A stretch of DNA of 64,000 nt from Channallabes apus. Taxonomy: Eukaryota > Chordata > Actinopteri > Siluriformes > Clariidae. Below, one piece after another: positions 47,001-51,950 of the stretch; position 1 is the first letter of the stretch, and each line of letters opens with the position of its first letter. The stretch is taken from the NCBI GenBank assembly GCA_030522415.1, contig CM060109.1, forward strand, positions 29,373,392 to 29,437,391, read 5' to 3'. Under the pieces are notes generated by a model, which worked only from the letters and a program-made list of their open reading frames with translations, ran no database searches and was not told the origin of the DNA. The translations under genes and the position numbers were made by a program.

Positions 47001-48446
47001 GCAATAGTAATGAGCCTGCTGTATACTAAGCCACATCAGGTTGTTTAATTAGCCGTATACTATAGCTCTTGTTTTTTTTTTTTTTTTTTTTTAAGTTGAT
47101 CATTAGTGCCTAATGTGGATAACAAGATCCTTCATTAATGATTTTTCTAGCCAGGGCCACCTTATGAAACCCTTGAAAGTACATGATACGAGTTTTCTTT
47201 CGAAGAATGATTCTGTTGCTGCTCTTAGCCACGTAATCTGAAAGCAAGTGTTTGGGGATCGATTCCAGGATTGTCTGACAAAGTCTTATCAATTCTACTG
47301 AATGATTATCATCTCCTCATGCAATAGCCACAACAGATGACAATAATCAATTAAGAGTGTTATTTAGCAGTATAACTTAGCACTGCTTGATTGTGCTTGA
47401 CCCCCCTTCTAAAAAATGTGTCTAAATGGAGTATAAGGCTTTCACCAAGTATGCATACTTACTGTAGGAAGGAACATTCATCCCTTTTTTACAATAATGA
47501 ATCCATGTCTGAGTGCCTCATATGACCATTATAACCCGTTTTTTATCAGGTCCCATCTGAATTTGCATATGTAAAAGCAATTTTAGTATCAGTGCCCATC
47601 AGTGCATTCATTTTCTGAAATAAGGATGCACATGTTGTGATTTCGGCAGCCTGATTTATATTATTAAGACACTGGGGATTTCATGCCGTCAGATCTGCTT
47701 GTTATGACTATAAAAATTTAATAACTCTGCCCCAGGCTTTGTCTTGCATTCTTTCTGGCTGACCAATTTAAACTTTCACTTGCTTAGAAAAATAAAACTC
47801 ACTTATGCCTTATTCAATGCAGCCAAGACAAATTATTGCTTATGTTTCTCCAATAACAAAGTATTACTACTCTTATTATTCTACTTATTATTATTATTTT
47901 ACCGTAATGATCTACTATGGTGACGTGAACCCATCTGGCATTCTGCCGCCACATCTTTCTGACCTGCTTCTCGTGCTAAAAAGCATCTGAACAAACTATT
48001 AGCGCCAACTGCTCTCTTCTTCCCAGTTCATGCGTAACATCATATCTGCTGAAAATGTAACAGTGTTCGGAAAAGATTTCAGTTGCACCATTTTAATTCT
48101 TATTTATAATGTCACTATTTAGATTGTGTACGCTGCCGTAGATTGCACCAAAGGCCAGAACCATGAGCTGTGTAAGCAGGAGGGTGTAGAAGGCTATCCA
48201 ACCTTCAACTACTACAATTATGGCAAATTCAGTGAAAAATACAATGGAGAGCGAGGGGTGAGTTGTTTAATTGTATATATGTGAATAGATGCAATCGTTC
48301 ATGTTCAACTCATATGGAATTAATAAAAATGTATGTTTTATTCATGCACACTCTACACACTCTAGGAAGCTGGCTTTACCGGTTTCATGCGAAGCCTAAG
48401 AGGACGAGACCAAGAGAAGGTGGGAAAGCGAAAAGAGGAGCTCTAA
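1607..48446 (+). CDS. pdia5: pdia5, protein disulfide isomerase A5, exons 2-17 (5' partial)
   Basis: ER-lumen thiol-disulfide oxidoreductase that forms and rearranges disulfides in secretory proteins. Spliced coding parts: 1607-1733, 3375-3462, 11262-11345, 11510-11555, 12566-12658, 13629-13689, 20299-20366, 22978-23069, 29667-29738, 31705-31841, 35829-35899, 39276-39439, 41662-41792, 45517-45587, 48123-48257, 48366-48446. Together they make 1521 nt, 506 residues plus stop, all in frame. Counting from the first visible residue, an N-terminal thioredoxin-like domain without CXXC spans about 10-115. Catalytic domains carry WCGVC (167-171), WCGHC (290-294) and WCPHC (412-416), each with a cis-proline loop (GYP 212-214, GFP 337-339, GYP 459-461). 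Proline-rich linkers separate them and the C-terminus is KEEL. Human PDIA5 has 519 residues, so about 14 N-terminal residues are missing. Identification rests on remembered similarity to human PDIA5, including its [16 protein letters not shown] start. Confidence 0.96.
1734..2564. other. pdia5 intron 2, proximal part, nothing recognised
   Basis: No gene or repeat family is recognised. Short open frames on both strands lack family features. Confidence 0.4.
2565..3235 (-). mobile_element. old Tc1-like element remnant
   Basis: The ends resemble an inverted pair (cagtcaaaagtatgtgcccc near 2570; gagggtgcactaatttttac near 3201). The middle (ttatgttgaggtctggactt near 2951-2970, then tgacaagcccatttcagaac) resembles the antisense of the SPDLNxIE region of Tc1 transposases. 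An (AT)n tract at 3086-3126 interrupts it. The coding part is too decayed to translate. Confidence 0.55.
3086..3126. repeat. (AT)n microsatellite
   Basis: About 20 uninterrupted AT dinucleotides inside the Tc1-like remnant. Confidence 0.95.
3375..3462 (+). CDS. pdia5: pdia5 exon 3
   Basis: An 88-bp exon between acceptor acctcag and donor gtaggt. It encodes [20 protein letters not shown] and then GTIAWVNC, matching the human [15 protein letters not shown] segment. Phase 1 in, phase 2 out. Confidence 0.94.
3463..4399. other. pdia5 intron 3, proximal part, nothing recognised
   Basis: A 78-codon cysteine-rich frame on the minus strand (3884-4120) has no recognisable family and no splice context, and is likely chance. 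Confidence 0.4.
4400..4585 (+). mobile_element. Tc1-like transposon, left part, split by a hAT insertion
   Basis: Degenerate plus-strand transposase with [24 protein letters not shown] reading, then [15 protein letters not shown]. This is the region before the first catalytic Asp. It continues at 6440 after the hAT element. Its beginning is uncertain. It belongs to the same family as the copy at 43106-43824. Confidence 0.65.
4586..6439 (+). mobile_element. hAT-superfamily element with 8-bp target duplication
   Basis: Terminal inverted repeats of about 14 bp: cagtggttctcaaa at 4586-4599 and tttgagaaccactg at 6426-6439. The 8-bp target duplication GTTTAATG is perfect at 4578-4585 and 6440-6447, as expected for hAT. 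Near the right end (5922-6197) a plus frame reads [20 protein letters not shown], then [20 protein letters not shown]. This is a BED-type zinc finger like those of domesticated SCAND3/ZBED-type hAT proteins. The catalytic domain is absent, so the 1854-bp element is non-autonomous. It lies inside an older Tc1-like element. Confidence 0.85.
5130..5905 (+). mobile_element. second, degenerate hAT 5' fragment inside the first
   Basis: Broken plus-strand reading [12 protein letters not shown], stop, [13 protein letters not shown] (5268-5350) and then [20 protein letters not shown] (5640-5699). Together they match a ZBED1-type BED finger of a different hAT lineage. A T-rich block at about 5385-5595 separates the halves. 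The right boundary sequence near 5885-5902 (tatatcgcccaccacta) resembles the gtgggcgata-type ends of another teleost hAT group. A matching left end was not found. Confidence 0.5.
6440..6843 (+). mobile_element. Tc1-like transposon, right part after the hAT insertion
   Basis: The transposase remnant resumes exactly after the target duplication (gtttaatgagtccagattga) and reads, with stops and gaps, through degenerate DGYIRVGREMYEAI. It ends at the cagacagtg terminus (6843) followed by TA. Confidence 0.65.
6844..8219. other. pdia5 intron 3, nothing recognised
   Basis: Single-copy-looking sequence with no coding or repeat family recognised. Confidence 0.4.
8220..8556 (+). repeat. fish SINE-like repeat, Mermaid type (+)
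   Basis: Starts ggcggcatggtggtgtagca. It contains the tandem phrases common in this fish family: ttctccctgtgcttggtggg, ggtttcctcccacagtc, and cctgcgatggattggcaccc, which leads to tccagggtgtaccctgcctc. It ends with the aggataaagtggta type tail. A GT-rich variable part lies at 8400-8425. The family name is from memory of fish repeats. Confidence 0.8.
8985..9170 (-). repeat. Mermaid-type repeat fragment (-)
   Basis: Reverse-oriented fragment with aaacgccaattagcctaatc, then tgcatgtcttgtgggactgt, and tgaccatggaggtgcgaggg near the tRNA-like head. It shares these phrases with the copy at 24770-25030. Confidence 0.7.
9280..9550 (+). repeat. tRNA-derived SINE candidate
   Basis: The phrases ttggtgcagcacagaagcct and agatcacgagttggaatcta (9386-9405) resemble the head and B box (GTTCGAATC type) of a tRNA-derived SINE, followed by ggtggcatcacaatcatctg. 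The match is from pattern memory. Confidence 0.5.
9551..11261. other. pdia5 intron 3, distal part, nothing recognised
   Basis: Contains a C8/(CA)n tract at about 10540-10560 and a T tract near 11099. No gene is recognised. Confidence 0.4.
11262..11345 (+). CDS. pdia5: pdia5 exon 4
   Basis: An 84-bp exon (acceptor cccctccag, donor gtgagt) encoding [20 protein letters not shown] and then GFEILHY, the second half of the N-terminal domain. Phase 2 at both ends. Confidence 0.94.
11510..11555 (+). CDS. pdia5: pdia5 exon 5
   Basis: A 46-bp micro-exon after a long T tract and the acceptor aaaaacag, with donor gtaatt. It encodes [16 protein letters not shown], matching human QDGAFHTEYNRAVTFK. It is reported from phase and homology, being too short to be seen as an open frame. 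Confidence 0.93.
11556..12565. other. pdia5 intron 5, nothing recognised
   Basis: No repeat family or coding sequence is recognised in this roughly 1-kb intron. Confidence 0.4.
12566..12658 (+). CDS. pdia5: pdia5 exon 6
   Basis: A 93-bp, 31-codon exon in phase 0 at both ends (acceptor tttctcag, donor gtgagt). It encodes [20 protein letters not shown] and then [11 protein letters not shown], the linker into the first catalytic domain. Confidence 0.95.
12659..13628. other. pdia5 intron 6, nothing recognised
   Basis: A/T tracts near 13465-13478 and 13608-13624, the latter forming the polypyrimidine tract of exon 7. Nothing else is recognised. Confidence 0.4.
13629..13689 (+). CDS. pdia5: pdia5 exon 7
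   Basis: A 61-bp exon after a T-rich tract and acceptor ttacag, donor gtgagt. It encodes [20 protein letters not shown] and one base of the active-site Trp codon, the central beta strand before the first CXXC. Phase 1 out. Confidence 0.94.
13690..15769. other. pdia5 intron 7, proximal part, no gene recognised
   Basis: Holds a 127-codon minus-strand frame at 15017-15400 (starts [20 protein letters not shown]) of unknown nature with no family motif. It has no visible splice or promoter context, and is reported only as an unassigned frame. Confidence 0.3.
15770..16345 (+). mobile_element. IS630/Tc1-superfamily transposon fragment (+)
   Basis: Degenerate sequence following a widespread fish family. 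It runs from the leader (agccaatcatgtattagcag) through the HTH-coding part (tgactttgaccatggttgtc at 15902-15921, then ttaggctggtttgagga) to agaggagaatgaccagactg, agtaactcaaataagcacat and atgggctacaatagaagaag. It is interrupted by a gap near 16000 and truncated near 16345 before the catalytic domain. Confidence 0.65.
16590..16714. repeat. dispersed fish repeat fragment with C/CA tract
   Basis: Sequence of the type caagctttattgtcatatgc, then agtgaaattctttctttgct, which recurs in fish genomes as a repeat tail. It is split by a C12(AC)n tract at 16639-16661. The class is not certain. Confidence 0.45.
16715..17856 (-). mobile_element. Tc1-like transposon, minus strand, left end truncated
   Basis: The right end reads ggggtctgaatattttccgt and then acccattgta, the inverted end of a common fish Tc1 family. 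The coding part is antisense and degenerate; tgctcaattgggtttaagtc at 16979 is complementary to the SPDLNPIE region. Then gggtcattgtcttgttggaa (second Asp) and catgatgctgccaccaccat (GGGSIM region) follow in order. The left inverted end is lost near 16715, and the N-terminal HTH region is missing after 17455. Confidence 0.85.
18015..18345 (-). mobile_element. IS630/Tc1-superfamily transposon 5' fragment (-)
   Basis: Its reverse complement matches the same family as 15770-16345. It has the terminal part (gtgcacctgtacattcgtgc), the leader (atctaatcagccaatcatct) and the HTH region (gtgttagtaccagatggggt, then acaacagtctctggagttta). It breaks off at about 18015. Confidence 0.6.
18346..20298. repeat. 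pdia5 intron 7, distal part, with an internal direct repeat
   Basis: A diverged direct duplication is visible. The phrases aatgttgagtagacgtgtta (19269-19288) and gttatgagcagtcatgtgcc recur as aatgttgaatagaagcgatg (19460-19479) and gttatgaacagctactgtat. The unit is roughly 190 bp. The rest shows nothing recognisable. Confidence 0.45.
20299..20366 (+). CDS. pdia5: pdia5 exon 8, first active site CGVC
   Basis: A 68-bp exon (acceptor acgatag, donor gtaagt). It completes the Trp codon and encodes [20 protein letters not shown] then KY. The redox motif is CGVC; I recall CSMC in human PDIA5. The acceptor has a weak pyrimidine tract, but phase and homology fix it. Confidence 0.92.
20402..21207. mobile_element. 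split hAT/MITE-like repeat with a dispersed repeat inside
   Basis: The left end cagtggttcttaacccttgt (20402) and right end ccaggactgagaacgcctg (to 21207) are diverged inverted ends of a common fish non-autonomous element. Its interior includes agctcttaacacacctgatt. Between them, about 20620-21095, lies another dispersed fish repeat: gtccctgacgagcaagccga, then acagtggcaaggaaaactct and cctggagaggaaccagactc. Flanking 8-mers taattaag and taatacat match poorly, so the target duplication is not convincing. Confidence 0.45.
21208..22977. other. pdia5 intron 8, distal part, nothing recognised
   Basis: No gene or repeat family recognised. Confidence 0.4.
22978..23069 (+). CDS. pdia5: pdia5 exon 9
   Basis: A 92-bp exon (acceptor ttgctgcag, donor gtgagc) encoding [20 protein letters not shown] then [10 protein letters not shown]. 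It carries the GYP cis-proline loop of the first catalytic domain. Ends in phase 2. Confidence 0.95.
23070..24769. other. pdia5 intron 9, proximal part, nothing recognised
   Basis: A G-rich patch lies at 23281-23305. No gene is recognised. Confidence 0.4.
24770..25030 (-). repeat. Mermaid-type SINE-like repeat (-)
   Basis: Nearly full reverse-oriented copy. Tail side: ctcatcgtctataccgcttt, then atcctgtattcagcatggaa. Middle: aacgccaattagcctaatct. The tRNA-like head at the right is gggaatcgaacccggaccct, then ctaatcactacaccactgtg. GATTCGA/B-box-like sequence is visible on the minus strand. Confidence 0.8.
25390..25560 (-). mobile_element. Tc1/IS630-type transposase fragment (-)
   Basis: The phrase gatctggggaatttggaggc (25502-25521), followed by aaccaccttaaactctttgc, is antisense to the FKVLxWPPNSPD region of a widespread fish family also present at 38750-38990. 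It is a C-terminal fragment only, with no reading frame left. Confidence 0.5.
26518..26551. repeat. (GAA)n / (GAAA)n microsatellite
   Basis: About seven AGA/GAA triplets followed by GAAA repeats. Confidence 0.9.
27520..27730. promoter_or_regulatory. candidate conserved non-coding element
   Basis: Inside intron 9, a stretch with balanced composition, TAATTA/TTAATTA cores (near 27533 and 27550) and no repeat signature. It contrasts with its AT-rich, repeat-laden surroundings and looks like an intronic enhancer. This rests on texture alone; no alignment was possible. Confidence 0.25.
28115..28531. mobile_element. short non-autonomous mariner/Tc1-like element
   Basis: Inverted ends ctgtgcaaaagtcttg (28115-28130) and caagacttttgacaataatg (28512-28531), flanked by TA on both sides. 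It has the 'gtgcaaaagtcttaggcacc' type sequence well known in fish. About 417 bp, with no transposase domain. Confidence 0.65.
28532..29666. other. pdia5 intron 9, distal part, nothing recognised
   Basis: No repeat family is recognised; the texture is single-copy. Confidence 0.4.
29667..29738 (+). CDS. pdia5: pdia5 exon 10
   Basis: A 72-bp exon (acceptor tgtttcag, donor gtgagt) encoding [20 protein letters not shown] then WLK, the last strand and helix of the first catalytic domain. Exons 9 and 10 total 164 bp, the exact length of the single exon 13 that covers the same part of the next domain. Confidence 0.95.
30233..30630. mobile_element. possible hAT-derived non-autonomous element
   Basis: Inverted ends cagtgattcccaaat (30233) and tttgaaaaccactg (to 30630) resemble the hAT ends of 4586-6439. 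The flanking 8-mers do not match, so it is old or mis-bounded. Confidence 0.4.
30631..31704. other. pdia5 intron 10, distal part, nothing recognised
   Basis: No gene or repeat family recognised. Confidence 0.4.
31705..31841 (+). CDS. pdia5: pdia5 exon 11
   Basis: A 137-bp exon (acceptor ctctctcag, donor gtaagt). It encodes the linker [20 protein letters not shown], then [15 protein letters not shown] and SVLLMFYAP, ending one base into the Trp codon of the second active site. Confidence 0.95.
32019..32074. repeat. (AT)n microsatellite
   Basis: About 28 uninterrupted AT dinucleotides in intron 11. Confidence 0.95.
32075..32993. other. pdia5 intron 11, nothing recognised
   Basis: No repeat family or gene recognised. 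Confidence 0.4.
32996..33529 (+). mobile_element. internally deleted Tc1-like element (+)
   Basis: Inverted ends are related: cctcaactatgagagacaaa at 32996 against tttgtctctcacactg at the right. Inside them aaatcctacaatgtgatttt at the right matches the left sub-terminal repeat. A plus frame from 33272 reads [20 protein letters not shown], then [20 protein letters not shown], the N-terminal helix-turn-helix of a Tc1 transposase. It stops after about 66 such residues, where a deletion joins it to the right inverted repeat. All catalytic residues are lost. Confidence 0.8.
33618..35225 (-). mobile_element. full-length Tc1-like transposon, about 1.6 kb
   Basis: TA target duplications stand at 33616-33617 and 35226-35227. 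The inverted ends start cagtggcttgcaaaagtatt and stay alike for about 210 bp on each side (33618-33830 and 35010-35225). The single transposase gene lies on the minus strand. Strong similarity of the two repeats points to a rather recent insertion in pdia5 intron 11. Confidence 0.93.
33826..34854 (-). pseudogene. Tc1-like transposase with two premature stops
   Basis: Starts at ATG 34854 ([20 protein letters not shown]) and is open for 266 codons. It has a paired-like HTH ([20 protein letters not shown]), a GRPPKL linker, WSDET with Asp 152, [12 protein letters not shown], and QQDNDPKH with Asp 243. The next codon, after HIHVLE, is TGA where Trp is expected. The same frame then continues [20 protein letters not shown] with the third catalytic residue. 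A second stop (TAA) follows VET near 33893. It is otherwise complete, about 340 codons, so two point changes disable it. Confidence 0.9.
35455..35545. repeat. Tc1-type end fragment shared with 58550-58640
   Basis: The sequence gctttacaatgtagaaagaa, then ataaaaatcagga recurs at 58559-58590 with few changes. It is the sub-terminal part of a fish Tc1 family. Confidence 0.55.
35829..35899 (+). CDS. pdia5: pdia5 exon 12, second active site CGHC
   Basis: A 71-bp exon (acceptor ttctccag, donor gtgagt) encoding [20 protein letters not shown] then ETD after the completed Trp. It has the classical PDI redox motif. Confidence 0.96.
36171..37731 (+). mobile_element. full-length Tc1-like transposon, second family
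   Basis: TA lies at 36169-36170 and 37732-37733. The ends read aaaccggattccaaaa and, inverted, ttttggaatccggttt. Inverted repeats run about 200 bp (36171-36363 and 37518-37731); the left one lacks about 15 bp that the right one has. It lies in pdia5 intron 12 in sense orientation. Confidence 0.93.
36505..37511 (+). pseudogene. Tc1-like transposase with one frameshift
   Basis: ATG at 36505 ([20 protein letters not shown]). HTH motifs follow: [20 protein letters not shown] and [29 protein letters not shown] carries the first Asp and [20 protein letters not shown] follows. The frame shifts near 37185-37205. The downstream frame gives [20 protein letters not shown] with the second Asp, then [20 protein letters not shown] with the Glu, and ends GDATLW, TGA at 37509. 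It is otherwise complete. Confidence 0.9.
38290..38995 (+). mobile_element. Tc1/IS630-type transposase C-terminal fragment (+)
   Basis: The part at about 38750-38990 carries ctaattgagcatctaaggga, gtcctggaaaaacatgtttg, and ttcagaggtttagtgaagtc then catgcctcg. These match, with decay, the IEHLxDVLEKQV and FRGLVESMPR segments of a common fish family. The upstream part 38290-38700 is repeat-like but not identified; it holds a 19-bp direct duplication (gaccagctctaaaattgcg near 38617 and 38640). Confidence 0.5.
39276..39439 (+). CDS. pdia5: pdia5 exon 13
   Basis: A 164-bp exon (acceptor tatttccag, donor gtgagc) encoding [20 protein letters not shown], the GFPTVKYF cis-proline loop, and [12 protein letters not shown]. 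Phase 0 in, phase 2 out. Confidence 0.95.
39440..40585. other. pdia5 intron 13, proximal part, nothing recognised
   Basis: No gene or repeat family recognised. Confidence 0.4.
40586..41500 (+). mobile_element. Tc1/IS630-type remnant split by a hAT MITE
   Basis: Left part: cagcatgacaatgcccttat (second-Asp region), then gcaatgaagacatggtttgt. Right part after 41319: cttagaatagaagttccagc, and the terminal phrase gatggtcaggtgtccacaaa then tctttggccatata. This order matches a widespread fish transposon family whose 3' end reads 'ggtgtccacaaacttttggccata'. Element 40741-41311 interrupts it. Confidence 0.6.
40741..41311. mobile_element. hAT-type MITE with 8-bp target duplication
   Basis: Inverted ends cagtgttgggggac (40741) and accaacactg (to 41311) have sub-terminal aaagtaactaattac-type repeats. 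Target duplication is attctgac (40733-40740) and atcctgac (41312-41319), with one mismatch. 571 bp and no coding content. Confidence 0.75.
41662..41792 (+). CDS. pdia5: pdia5 exon 14
   Basis: A 131-bp exon (acceptor gtttctttcag, donor gtaagt). It encodes the linker [20 protein letters not shown], then [20 protein letters not shown] and YAP, ending one base into the Trp codon of the third active site. Confidence 0.95.
41793..43105. other. pdia5 intron 14, proximal part, nothing recognised
   Basis: No gene or repeat family recognised; an A14 tract lies near 42920. Confidence 0.4.
43106..43824 (-). mobile_element. deleted Tc1-like element (-)
   Basis: Inverted ends cactgcctggccaaaaa and tttttgactaggcagtg, with TA after the right end. 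A minus frame at 43292-43534 reads [20 protein letters not shown], then [20 protein letters not shown] and [18 protein letters not shown]. This is the mid-transposase between the HTH and the second Asp, with the DES-type first catalytic motif disrupted. N- and C-terminal parts are largely missing. It is the same family as the copy split at 4400/6843. Confidence 0.8.
43832..43990. repeat. fish SINE-like fragment
   Basis: Contains tgcccttatccagagcgact, then gggccttgctcaagggccct, a core repeated throughout teleost genomes. The exact SINE family cannot be fixed by eye. Confidence 0.5.
44200..44760. promoter_or_regulatory. candidate conserved non-coding element
   Basis: Repeat-free stretch of intron 14 with several TAAT/ATTA cores and balanced composition, unlike its surroundings. 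It could be an enhancer. Based on texture only. Confidence 0.2.
44765..44870 (+). repeat. possible tRNA-derived SINE head
   Basis: The sequence ggcgttcaccctattgttgg, then gagttcgcaagctcaaagcc resembles a SINE head with a B-box-like segment. Flanks are unclear. Confidence 0.35.
44871..45516. other. pdia5 intron 14, distal part, nothing recognised
   Basis: No gene or repeat family recognised. Confidence 0.4.
45517..45587 (+). CDS. pdia5: pdia5 exon 15, third active site CPHC
   Basis: A 71-bp exon (acceptor ctctgcag, donor gtgaga) encoding [20 protein letters not shown] then DRK. The CPHC motif matches the third motif of human PDIA5. Confidence 0.96.
45588..48122. other. pdia5 intron 15, no element recognised
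   Basis: T tracts near 45653-45675, 46630-46660 and 47072-47093. The stretch 46130-46450 looks single-copy and less AT-rich. No gene is recognised. Confidence 0.4.
48123..48257 (+). CDS. pdia5: pdia5 exon 16
   Basis: A 135-bp, 45-codon exon (acceptor ctatttag, donor gtgagt) encoding [20 protein letters not shown], then [20 protein letters not shown]. It carries the third cis-proline loop. Confidence 0.95.
48366..48446 (+). CDS. pdia5: pdia5 exon 17 with stop and KEEL signal
   Basis: The terminal coding exon (acceptor acactctag) encodes [20 protein letters not shown] then KRKEEL and TAA. The last four residues, KEEL, are a KDEL-type retrieval signal, as in human PDIA5, so the enzyme should be returned to the ER lumen. 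Intron 16 is only 108 bp, the shortest in the gene. Confidence 0.96.
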   Translation, partial: EAGFTGFMRSLRGRDQEKVGKRKEEL

Positions 48447-49960
48447 AAGATGTGGGTGTGGCTATAAACAGAGGAGGAGCCTGTCATTGCACTGTGATGG
48501 GGCAGGGACCTTCTAGCACTGATGCCACACATGTGAAAACCTCAGCTTAAAGAGAGGATATTTTTATACAGCCTTATGTTTGTAATACCAATGCTCAGCC
48601 ACACGACCACTCGAGACTTGGCTTTGTTTCTTTCTTTCTTTTTCTTTTTTCTTTCATAGACATTTTTGTGACAGACAATTGTTCTCAAATACTGTGACAG
48701 TAAATCAAACTACATCTTAAATCTATGCAATACTGAACATTCACTATACAGCTCTTCATGATCGCTGGCTCCTGGGTGACGCGGACTCGACTTCGATTGC
48801 TTTAAGACACCAAAACCTCTCCTTGACACTGACTGTCTCCCTTCACATTCCCTACCTTTGTAAAGATCACCCATAATGTATACAATCACGATTTAATATT
48901 TTTGTACAAAGATGTAACATCCCAGACTAGAACGACAATAGAAGAAAATGTAGCTCAAATTTGTGGCCTTAAATGTTTGAATAAGTTTTATTCAAGTGGT
49001 GCAGTGCACCAGGGACTATTTCAGAGATTTGGTGGGGCCAAAATACAACAGAGCTTATAAGAACTTGTGTTGAAGCTAATGGCTTCTTTATTCCTTGTAT
49101 TGTTATTTGTGATTGATTTGTCAGTAGTGGGAAAATGAAAAAAAAAAAAAAAAAGATGCCAAAATTGTAATTTAGAAGTGAAGGATAAATTAAGCCCCAA
49201 CTTAGAATGATGTATTTTTCTTCCTGTTTATGTTTATGCCTCATTATCAATTTTCATACTTCCACTTAAATATCAAATGGCCACGAGCCAGTGCAGTGCA
49301 GACCCAAAGTGAATCCTGGTAGTGCATAGTGAGCTGATGTTCAGATTTTATGGTTACTGCAGGAACTATTTAAAGAATTAAATTTTTTTTTTTAGTAAGG
49401 TCAAGGGAGTTTCATTGATTAATTAAGTCAAGTCTTATAGAGATTTGAACTGGTGTAAGGGCATTTAATATTACTAATGGTCGTCACTTCTTGTCTTACT
49501 TGGTCATTAATTTTGAGTAAAAAACTTTTTGAATTACAACCTTCACTTCCATATTATGCATCACATTTTACATTTATACCATTTTGATAAGAAATTATTA
49601 AGATTTAAGAACGTTTCATCTTATACAGATTTTCCCTTATACAGAACAAACAAACTGATTTGGATCCATGACAGAAAAGAACAGAAGTCCTTTTCGACAT
49701 GTGGTTTATGTAGTACTTGAGTGCTCTCTTTCATCTAACCAGTGTTGCAGCGGAGGTTTGAGAAGCACTCTTATTCATACTTTATACCAGGACCACTGCA
49801 TCGTCCCATTATACTTGGGTAACTTTTGCAATTGTGTTGAGAGAGAGCTCCCTGATCAAGGCAGTATACATATTTAATGAGCTTATCTGTAGCTAAACAT
49901 TTTGATTATTCAAGACATTGCTTCTTTTCATTCTGAATAAAGTTCTCAGGGATACCAAAA
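48447..49960 (+). other. pdia5: pdia5 3' untranslated region (probable extent)
   Basis: There is no further coding sequence after the TAA. The stretch holds a CT-rich patch near 48625, an A tract at 49138-49154 and a T tract near 49383. The end is set by the AATAAA at 49936; a weaker ATTAAA near 49377 or the AATAAA near 50518 could also be used. Transcript data would be needed to fix the end. Confidence 0.5.
49936..49941 (+). promoter_or_regulatory. candidate pdia5 polyadenylation signal
   Basis: A perfect AATAAA hexamer 1.5 kb after the pdia5 stop, followed by a stretch with T-rich parts. It is chosen as the first canonical hexamer downstream of the stop that I found. Confidence 0.4.
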
Positions 49961-51095
49961 CACATTTTAGCTGAGTACTTGTGAGCTTGTTACTGAACTC
50001 TGAATACTGAATTGTTTACATTCGTCTGTGGGAGATCGTTAGGACAGAATTCGGTTTAAAACTTTTGGGGAAAATAGGGAAGAAAATATTTACTCTATTG
50101 AGCCAAGAAGGAAAAGAAAAGAAAAACAAATCAGAAGAGTCACAAGTGCTACGTTTCTATCACTCAGCCGATCAGTCTTATTGCAGTTGTAGCCAGAAGA
50201 ACGTAAAAACAGCTTGTTTCAACTTCATACTGTACTTGTTCCCCCCCTATTTTTTATGCATCAACAGGAGGGACCCATCAAAAGAATGTTTACTGTATCT
50301 CATACTATAGAACCATAGCCAGTGTATCAATTTTCTTTCATCATGTGCTCCAGAATTTTCTGTACCTAAACATGTGTCTGTTGAAGGACATCCTGCTTTT
50401 TCTAGACCAGGTCTAATAAGGTCACCATATTGATGCCAAGAAATCACTTCCTCCTGTCCTTGATTTATGCACCAAGCCATATGTACAGTTTTGGCCCAGT
50501 GAATAAACGCAATGCAAAATAAAAAGGCATACATTTCAAGTTGTCTAAGAAATCTTCTCTTTATATTGTTTTCTGATTATACACAGCACTTTCTGAACTT
50601 ACCTTGATTTTTTTTTATGCTTTATTTAATCATGATGGTCCACACTGAAGATTTTAATCTTTGAGTACTCGTGTCATTTGCTTGTTTGAACTTTGTACAG
50701 GAAAAAAATCAGTACATACTACTGTATATAAAAGACACTATGAAAATCTCCCAAAAGTAGACAGCTGTATGTGAGGTGTATGGAATCTTATGGTAGAATA
50801 ATAGTTTTAGATATAATACAATTACTTAGACTATAAAAAACTGTTCCTGGTCCTGTATTGTCTAACAAGGTTGGAGACAGTTGTACACATGACCACTCGT
50901 CCATGCAAAACTTGTTTTTACGCTCCTGTGGATGTCTTCTATATAAATCGGACTATATGATTTCTACAGGATTCACTGCAAAACACTGATTTTGTTTTCC
51001 TGTAACTATTCCCATATTGCTTTAAATATGCATTTGACTGTTCTTACTGAAAGCTCTGTTAACCTTCTGGCAAAGACATCCAGGTTTTCTGCTTA
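49961..51095. other. intergenic, nothing recognised
   Basis: No conserved coding sequence recognised between the pdia5 end and the repeats beyond. Confidence 0.4.
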
Positions 51096-51099
51096 AATA

Positions 51100-51345
51100 T
51101 CATTTTGCATTTGCAATTTCTGATAGCATTTTTATTCTCCCAGGTTTCCTGGACCACAGCTGCAAAACAAACCACAAAACATGATTGATCGTCCACATTT
51201 TACAGTGGCTGTCAGGTTCCGCTTCTTGTATGCAGATTTGCACATTTGATTTTGATTTCCCATAATAACAAATGATGTATAAATGGGAAGGGATCCTTTT
51301 TTGCAACCCTTGTTATAAAACTCAAACTTTTGATGAGAATTATTT
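51100..51345 (-). mobile_element. Tc1-like transposase fragment (-)
   Basis: Two overlapping minus frames give RIPSHLYIICYYGKSKSNVQ and then KCGRSIMFCGLFCSCGPGNL. The latter resembles the GGGSxMxWGCFSxxGxG segment of Tc1 transposases. A frameshift separates the two frames and the rest is missing. Confidence 0.55.
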
Positions 51346-51359
51346 AATGTTAAAGGAAA

Positions 51360-51560
51360 GGTTTTGGTTCCCTCCCACAGTCCAAAGACATGTCGCATAA
51401 GCAGATTAGCATTTCAAAAATTGCCTGTGTATGATTGTGCGTATGATTGATGGGTTGACAGGTTTACCACACCTTGACCCCCACGTCCTGTGGAATAAAC
51501 CCTGGGTTGCCCGTCACCCTACACATTATGGTAGAGATGATGGGTGGATGGAAAGGTAAG
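51360..51560 (+). repeat. Mermaid-type repeat, degraded (+)
   Basis: The phrases ttccctcccacagtccaaag, then acatgtcgcataagcagatt and later cctgtggaataaaccctggg follow the order of this SINE-like family with strong divergence. Confidence 0.5.
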
Positions 51561-51704
51561 TAGTGTTCTCTGCTGTTTGTGTCCATTTTTATCCTTGTAG
51601 AATATTTATACAGTTGTTTTAATGAAAGGTGCCACTACTAAATATAAAGGTACATAACTACGAGAGACACAATTAGCTGTGGCGTTTGTATTATTGTATA
51701 AGTG

Positions 51705-51950
51705 AGCTATGTTTACTCACTCACTCATCGTCTACATTGCTTTATCCTGCATACAGGGTTTATCCCGCTTTATCCTGTATGCTGGGTTATGGGGGCCCTG
51801 GAGGATATGTATCTGGAGGAAACCCACCAAGCACGGGGAGAACATGCTTGCATACAGACCCTGAGGCAGGAATCGAACCCTTGGCCCTGGAAGTGCATGC
51901 TTACAGTGCTAACCAATACGCCGACGTGCCACCTGCTATTTAACTGTTGT
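51705..51950 (-). repeat. Mermaid-type repeat (-)
   Basis: Reverse copy. Tail ctcactcatcgtctacattg, middle aggaaacccaccaagcacgg then ggagaacatgcttgcataca, and head gcaggaatcgaacccttggc. Confidence 0.75.

Noticed and set aside
48263..48550. 95-codon frame overlapping pdia5 exon 17
   Set aside because: It is an alternate reading frame across the last pdia5 exon, whose in-frame KEEL ending is clearly the real product.
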